Assembly (NCBI GenBank): GCA_937957685.1
Contig: CALGAO010000059.1
Span: 1-36,292 of the forward strand
Origin: an uncultured Paenibacillaceae bacterium
Lineage (GTDB): Bacteria > Bacillota > Bacilli > Paenibacillales > DA-C8
Direction of reading: 5' to 3'
DNA: 36,292 nucleotides
This document shows, one piece after another, positions 32,312 through 36,292 of the stretch; positions within the stretch are counted from its first letter, which is position 1; every line of letters begins with the position of its first letter. The notes under the pieces were generated by a model. That model did no database searches, was not told where the DNA came from, and saw only the letters and a program-made list of their open reading frames with translations. The translations under genes and the position numbers were made by a program.

Positions 32312-33698
32312 TGACGAGATTCATGCGGTCAGAGGATTGCATGCCGGCGTCAGCTGGCATGACCTGCAGATCGAGCATGTGCACAGCGCCCACAGTCTGA
32401 AACAGGCGCAGCAGGTGCTGATGGAGCATCCGGTCGACATCATGGTGTGCGACATCGAGATGCCGCAGGGCTCGGGTCTGGATCTGCTCAGCTGGGTGAG
32501 AAAAGAGTATCCGCACATCGAGACGATCTTCCTCACCTGCCATTCCGACTTTGATTATGCGAGGCAGGCGCTCAGGCTCAACAGCTTCGAATACATGCTG
32601 AAGCCGGTTGACTATCAGGAGATGGAATCGGTGTTGCAGCGCGCCATCGCCAAGCTGCAGCGGCAGCGCGAGATGAAACGGTTCGAGGAGGACTACAGGC
32701 ACTATCAGCAGCTCTGGGAATCTCACAAGACGCTGGTGGAGGAGAAGTTCTGGATGGATCTCCTGCGCCGGGCGATCTCCAGCTCTCCGCAGAGCGTGCT
32801 GGAGCAGCTGAAGTCCGCCAATCTGCCTTATGACCTGCATACGCCTTTCATCCCCGTCTATATCGTCGTGCAGCGCTGGCACAAGCCGCTGTCCGAACGG
32901 GACGAGCGCATCATGGAATATGCGCTTCGCAACTGCGCCGAGGAGGAGCTGGCGGCCCATTCGCGTCAGGTGTCGTTTGTCTCGCTGTATGACCGGACGC
33001 TGCTGATCCTGATCCGAAGCGGGGACTCTATCACCGATATGGATGTCAAGCGCTGGTGCGACGAATACATCGCATGCTGCATGCAGTATTTCTATTGCGA
33101 TCTGTGCTGCTATATCGGCAAGCCCACCACCTTGACCGAGATGCCGGACATGATCGACAGGCTGAAGGAGCTGGATCGCAACAACGTCACCTTCAGCAAT
33201 GCGACCTTGTTCATGGAGTCTCATCAGCACAAGCCTGCCCTGATCCGCCATGCGCCGTTCGAGCTGTGGGCGATGTGGCTGGAGCAGGGGGCTGTCAGCC
33301 GCGTGAAGCAGGATGTGGCCGTCTATATGACCGATCTGCGCAACGAGGGCGGGGTGCTGAGCAGCAAGAGCATGTACCTGCTGTATCAGGACTTCCTGCA
33401 GATGATCTTCGCCATCCTGCAGCGCAAGGGGCTCCAGGCGAATCAGGTATTCGCGGACACCTTGCTGGCCGTCAGCAGCGAGTATGAGCTTCGGACGCTC
33501 AGCGATTTGGAAGAGCGCATGCTGTATATCATGGAAGTGGTGCACAACAGCATTCATGTCCGGGAGGAAAATATGACCGTCGTGGAGAAGGTGAAGCGCT
33601 ACATTGCAGAATCGATCCACGATCAGCATCTGAGCCGGGAGGACATCGCGAACCATGTCTTCCTGAATCCCGATTACCTGACGCGGGTGTTCAAGTAG
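32289..33698 (+). CDS. AraC-type response regulator, N-terminal part ended by an in-frame TAG
   Basis: The receiver half of a YesN-type regulator, 469 residues. The receiver domain (1-120) has Asp8/Asp9, phosphorylated Asp55 in MVCDIEMP, Thr83 and Lys105. A central linker of about 250 residues follows. The AraC DNA-binding domain begins near 430, and its first helix-turn-helix (REDIANHVFLNPDYLTRVFK) is present. The frame then meets TAG at 33696-33698, where the family normally has Lys, and continues in frame to 33896. The product would therefore have one DNA-binding helix-turn-helix and probably bind DNA poorly. The stop differs from AAG by one base. It follows the kinase with a 23-nt overlap, so the pair is cotranscribed. 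Confidence 0.9.
   Translation: MYSVLLVDDEIHAVRGLHAGVSWHDLQIEHVHSAHSLKQAQQVLMEHPVDIMVCDIEMPQGSGLDLLSWVRKEYPHIETIFLTCHSDFDYARQALRLNSFEYMLKPVDYQEMESVLQRAIAKLQRQREMKRFEEDYRHYQQLWESHKTLVEEKFWMDLLRRAISSSPQSVLEQLKSANLPYDLHTPFIPVYIVVQRWHKPLSERDERIMEYALRNCAEEELAAHSRQVSFVSLYDRTLLILIRSGDSITDMDVKRWCDEYIACCMQYFYCDLCCYIGKPTTLTEMPDMIDRLKELDRNNVTFSNATLFMESHQHKPALIRHAPFELWAMWLEQGAVSRVKQDVAVYMTDLRNEGGVLSSKSMYLLYQDFLQMIFAILQRKGLQANQVFADTLLAVSSEYELRTLSDLEERMLYIMEVVHNSIHVREENMTVVEKVKRYIAESIHDQHLSREDIANHVFLNPDYLTRVFK
33696..33698 (+). other. in-frame amber stop splitting the AraC domain
   Basis: Reading on without a break, the protein continues ETGMSISDYLQQTRIEYAKE, the normal linker and second helix-turn-helix of the same family. 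A single A-to-T change of an AAG Lys codon accounts for the stop. Possibilities are a genuine inactivating mutation, read error, stop readthrough, or restart at 33708. Confidence 0.9.
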
Positions 33699-33707
33699 GA
33701 GACCGGC

Positions 33708-33896
33708 ATGTCGATCTCGGACTATCTGCAGCAGACGCGCATCGAGTATGCCAAGGAGCTGCTGCTGAACACGGACCAATCGGTCAGCGAGGTCGCCAAT
33801 GCCTCCGGATATTCGAACCTGTCCTATTTCTCCTCGATCTTCAAGAAATTCACCGGCTCAAGCCCGGGCGAATATCGGAAGCTTCGCCGAGGATGA
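33708..33896 (+). CDS. AraC-domain C-terminal fragment, possible restart product
   Basis: A 62-residue piece carrying the second helix-turn-helix of the AraC domain (SVSEVANASGYSNLSYFSSIFKKFTGSSPGEYR). AGGAG at 33697-33701, overlapping the TAG, lies 6 nt before ATG 33708, an ideal ribosome site for restarting translation after the stop. If translated it could in principle complement the truncated regulator, as split AraC domains are compact, but this is speculation. Otherwise it is the dead tail of a broken gene. Confidence 0.6.
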   Translation: MSISDYLQQTRIEYAKELLLNTDQSVSEVANASGYSNLSYFSSIFKKFTGSSPGEYRKLRRG

Positions 33897-34053
33897 GGCT
33901 CAGGAAACTGCGCCGTGCTGCTCCGGGGATGGACCGATGGGCGCAGATGTCGGAATTACGTCAAAGGAAAGTCGGTTTTGAAGTGTCGCGCGCGTGCTGT
34001 TTGGATTATGATGGAGATGATCCATTTATCAACGAACCCGAGGAGGTCCAGAT

Positions 34054-35325
34054 ATGTCCAGGATTTACTACAAGATCACGGAGATTACCGATTTCGGCCC
34101 GTTCGTGACGAAGCTTGTCCTGCCGGTCGATGCTGAGGTGCAGGCGGCTGCGGTGCGTCCGGAATGCTTCAATGTGTATGTGGAGAGGAAGGACGAGTCC
34201 GGCAAGATCCTGTTGCTGCCGAGAAGCTGGAGCGAGCCGGACAAGCTGGTGGAGAGCAGGGGGTATTGTCAGGTCAAGGACGCCTATCCGTCCGATCTGC
34301 AGGGGAACCGGCAGGAGCGTGGGACATGCATCACGCTGGAGCTGAGATACGGCCCGAAATATCCGCTCACCGCGAGCATCGCCGCGATCCGGTTCATGAA
34401 CCGGTACGTGATCTGCGATTACCGCATCACGCAGATCGCGGATATCGAGGCGGAAGGCGGCAAGCTGAGCGGCATGGTATTCGAACTGTGCGCCGGTGAC
34501 TCGATGAAGCAGGCGGAGGGCTTCGTGCACGGCATCTCCAGTTATGAGGAGCCGCTGAAGTACGGTTACTACGCGCCCCAGACGGGCGGAGGCAAGAGGC
34601 CGCTCATCATCTGGCTGCATGGCGCAGGGGAAGGCGGGCAGGATCCGACCATCGCGTACACGGGCAACAAGGTCGTCAATCTCGCCTCCGAGGAGATCCA
34701 GGCAAAGTTCGGCGGCGCCTATGTTCTCGTGCCGCAGACGCCCACCTTCTGGATGGACAATGGCAGCGGCCAGTACACGCGCACCGGTCAGTCTCGCTAT
34801 GTCAAGGCGCTGAAGGCGCTGATCGACGAGTTCATCGCGAAGAATGATGCGGCGATCGATACGCAGCGCATCTACATCGGCGGCTGCTCCAACGGCGGGT
34901 TTATGACCATGCGGATGATCATTGACTACCCGGATTTCTTCGCTGCGGCATGGCCGGTCTGCGAGGCGTTGTACGACGAGGTGATCAGCGATGCGGACAT
35001 CGAGGCGATCAAGCATATGCCGATCTGGTTCACCCATGCGCGCAATGACGACGTGGTGAAGCCGGAGGAGACGGCGATTCCGACCTATGAACGGCTGCTT
35101 CGCGCCGGGGCGACGAACGTGCACTTCTCCTTGTTCGACCGGGTGATCGATATTCGCGGCGCCTTTACCGAAGAGGGCGAGGAGCCATTCGAATACCATG
35201 GTCATTTCTCCTGGGTGTATGCCTTGAATGACGATTGCCGCCTCGATTATGACGGACAGCCGGTCAAGGTGGATGGCAGGGAAGTGTCGCTCATGGACTG
35301 GCTGGCCTTGCAGCGCAAGCCGTAA
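34054..35325 (+). CDS. LpqC/PHB-depolymerase-like serine esterase with N-terminal accessory domain
   Basis: A 423-residue protein with no signal peptide, so probably intracellular. Residues 1-150 form a beta-rich domain of unknown kind. The alpha/beta hydrolase domain has the oxyanion motif WLHGAG (187-192), the nucleophile Ser279 in GGCSNGGFM, a likely acid Asp332 or 333 in HARNDDVV, and a base His382 or 384 in YHGHFSW. Such enzymes cleave polyhydroxybutyrate-like or feruloyl/acetyl esters on sugars. GAGGAGG at 34040-34046 precedes ATG 34054. Position after the two-component pair suggests it is their target and acts on an imported esterified oligosaccharide. Confidence 0.8.
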   Translation: MSRIYYKITEITDFGPFVTKLVLPVDAEVQAAAVRPECFNVYVERKDESGKILLLPRSWSEPDKLVESRGYCQVKDAYPSDLQGNRQERGTCITLELRYGPKYPLTASIAAIRFMNRYVICDYRITQIADIEAEGGKLSGMVFELCAGDSMKQAEGFVHGISSYEEPLKYGYYAPQTGGGKRPLIIWLHGAGEGGQDPTIAYTGNKVVNLASEEIQAKFGGAYVLVPQTPTFWMDNGSGQYTRTGQSRYVKALKALIDEFIAKNDAAIDTQRIYIGGCSNGGFMTMRMIIDYPDFFAAAWPVCEALYDEVISDADIEAIKHMPIWFTHARNDDVVKPEETAIPTYERLLRAGATNVHFSLFDRVIDIRGAFTEEGEEPFEYHGHFSWVYALNDDCRLDYDGQPVKVDGREVSLMDWLALQRKP

Positions 35326-35360
35326 GCATCAGACCGATCGACTGGAGGTGAGGTGCCAAC

Positions 35361-36292
35361 ATGCTGGAGAGACCCATCGTTCAGCGGAAGCCGCGCACGG
35401 TTCTGATGCTCGATCCGGAGCTGGATGATCTGAATACGCTGATCCGCTATCTGCTGTACAGCGACCAGTTCGAGACGGAAGGCCTGATCTATCAGAGCAG
35501 CAGCATCCACTGGAAGGGCGACGGCAAGGGCACCCTGCACGACGGCATCTCGGAACATGTGAGGCTGGGGCTGGGACCGCAGCCGAGATGGCGATGGGAT
35601 GAAGGGACCCGCTTCATGGAGGAGGCGGTGGAGACGTATGCGCTTGTCTATCCGAATCTGAAGGTCCATTCGGCAGGGTATCCAAGTCCGGAGTACCTGC
35701 GTTCCAGGATCTTCGAGGGCAATGTCGAGTTTCCGGGGGACATGTCGAAGGACAGTCCCGGCTCTCTTCTGATCCGATCGCTCATGCTGGACGAGAGGTC
35801 GGACAAGCTCTATCTGCTGACCGGCGCCGGTCAATCGACGATCGGACGGGCCCTGCTCACGATCGAGGAGGAGTTCAAGGGCACGGATCGATGGGAGGAG
35901 ATCTACCGCAGGATCTGCCGCAAGGTGATCATCCAGGCCTTCGCCGATCAGGATGGCGTATATGCCAGCTATATCGGCGTGAACTGGCCGGATATCGAAT
36001 TCCGCGATATGACGACCCTGATGTGGGGCTACGGCGCGCGTCAGTCGGTGTTGCCGCAGGATGCGCACTATCTGTCGGCGGAGTGGACGCGCGAGCATAT
36101 CTCAAGCGTCGGTCCTTTCGGCTCGCTGTATAGGGTCTGGGGCGACGGCAAGACGATGCACCGGAACGACATCACGGACTACTTCGGATATGCGGGACTG
36201 TCCGCGAAGCAGCTGGAGAAGCTCGGTTTCTGGGTGTGGACGGAGCTGTTCGGGCTGGGGCTGGGTGAAGCCGGCTCCTGGATCTCCGAAGG
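35361..36292 (+). CDS. DUF1593 nucleoside-hydrolase-like protein (cut by window edge)
   Basis: An open frame with no stop to the window end, at least 310 residues. The N-terminal VLMLDPELDDLNTLIRYLLY resembles the metal-binding DTDxGxDD start of inosine-uridine nucleoside hydrolases, with changes (DPELDD), and the FETEGLIYQSS strand and LLTGAGQST segment fit the DUF1593 branch of that fold. Function of the branch is unproven; members occur in polysaccharide loci. GGAGGTGAGG at about 35344-35353 precedes ATG 35361. It is 35 nt after the esterase gene, so both are probably in one operon. Confidence 0.75.
   Translation, partial: MLERPIVQRKPRTVLMLDPELDDLNTLIRYLLYSDQFETEGLIYQSSSIHWKGDGKGTLHDGISEHVRLGLGPQPRWRWDEGTRFMEEAVETYALVYPNLKVHSAGYPSPEYLRSRIFEGNVEFPGDMSKDSPGSLLIRSLMLDERSDKLYLLTGAGQSTIGRALLTIEEEFKGTDRWEEIYRRICRKVIIQAFADQDGVYASYIGVNWPDIEFRDMTTLMWGYGARQSVLPQDAHYLSAEWTREHISSVGPFGSLYRVWGDGKTMHRNDITDYFGYAGLSAKQLEKLGFWVWTELFGLGLGEAGSWISE

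Noticed and set aside
33696..33698. TAG read as pyrrolysine
   Set aside because: No pyrrolysine genes are in view, the family has Lys at this place, and the lineage is not known for pyrrolysine use.

Overview
The window reads as chromosomal DNA of a GC-rich Gram-positive spore-former relative, most likely Paenibacillaceae (Paenibacillus/Cohnella-like). The basis is the Bacillus-type primosome pair dnaB-dnaI, the three-gene Bacillus-type sdhCAB with a di-heme SdhC, a YuiB-like and a YqzM-like small membrane protein, an SLH-domain surface protein, strong AGGAGG-type ribosome sites, and a YesM/YesN-type two-component pair. No rRNA, tRNA, CRISPR array, phage or insertion sequence was seen. Genus is an inference from gene content, not a search result.

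Layout. 1-4.8 kb: YuiB-like protein, an alpha/beta hydrolase, dnaB and dnaI (helicase loading), a small minus-strand 47-residue YqzM-like membrane protein, then trxA with a clear terminator. 4.9-9.4 kb: uvrC, facing a minus-strand LysR regulator plus CPBP membrane protease pair. 9.5-12.97 kb: sdhCAB with a textbook sigma-A promoter, a leader of about 130 nt, a possible cre site and a strong terminator. 12.97-15.5 kb: a self-contained, visibly less GC-rich ABC exporter-tetR operon whose promoter is overlapped by two near-identical 18-bp palindromes. 15.5-18.2 kb: LysR plus histidinol-phosphatase-like PHP protein, then a stand-alone CheX-type phosphatase. 18.2-24.6 kb: SDR, peptidase-like hydrolase, DEAD-box helicase, secreted SLH protein, Cof-type HAD phosphatase (minus), signal peptidase I. 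24.7-28.8 kb: ilvD (minus) with its hairpin terminator, then VOC, SDR and ThuA-like genes.

28.8 kb to the right edge is the most accessory-looking part: a LacI-type regulator with a near-consensus cre site in its leader, a LytS/YesM-type histidine kinase, its AraC-type response regulator, a cytoplasmic LpqC-like esterase and a DUF1593 nucleoside-hydrolase-like protein cut by the window edge. This looks like the sensing and processing end of a sugar or glycan utilisation locus. The response regulator is split by an in-frame TAG exactly between the two helix-turn-helix units of its DNA-binding domain. That stop also forms part of a well-placed ribosome site for the remaining fragment. It is the single most anomalous feature in the window.

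No wholly new multi-gene system was recognised. The best leads are the split response regulator, the doubly-operated exporter operon, an orphan 37-codon reading frame before the LacI gene, and the uncharacterised esterase-DUF1593 locus.
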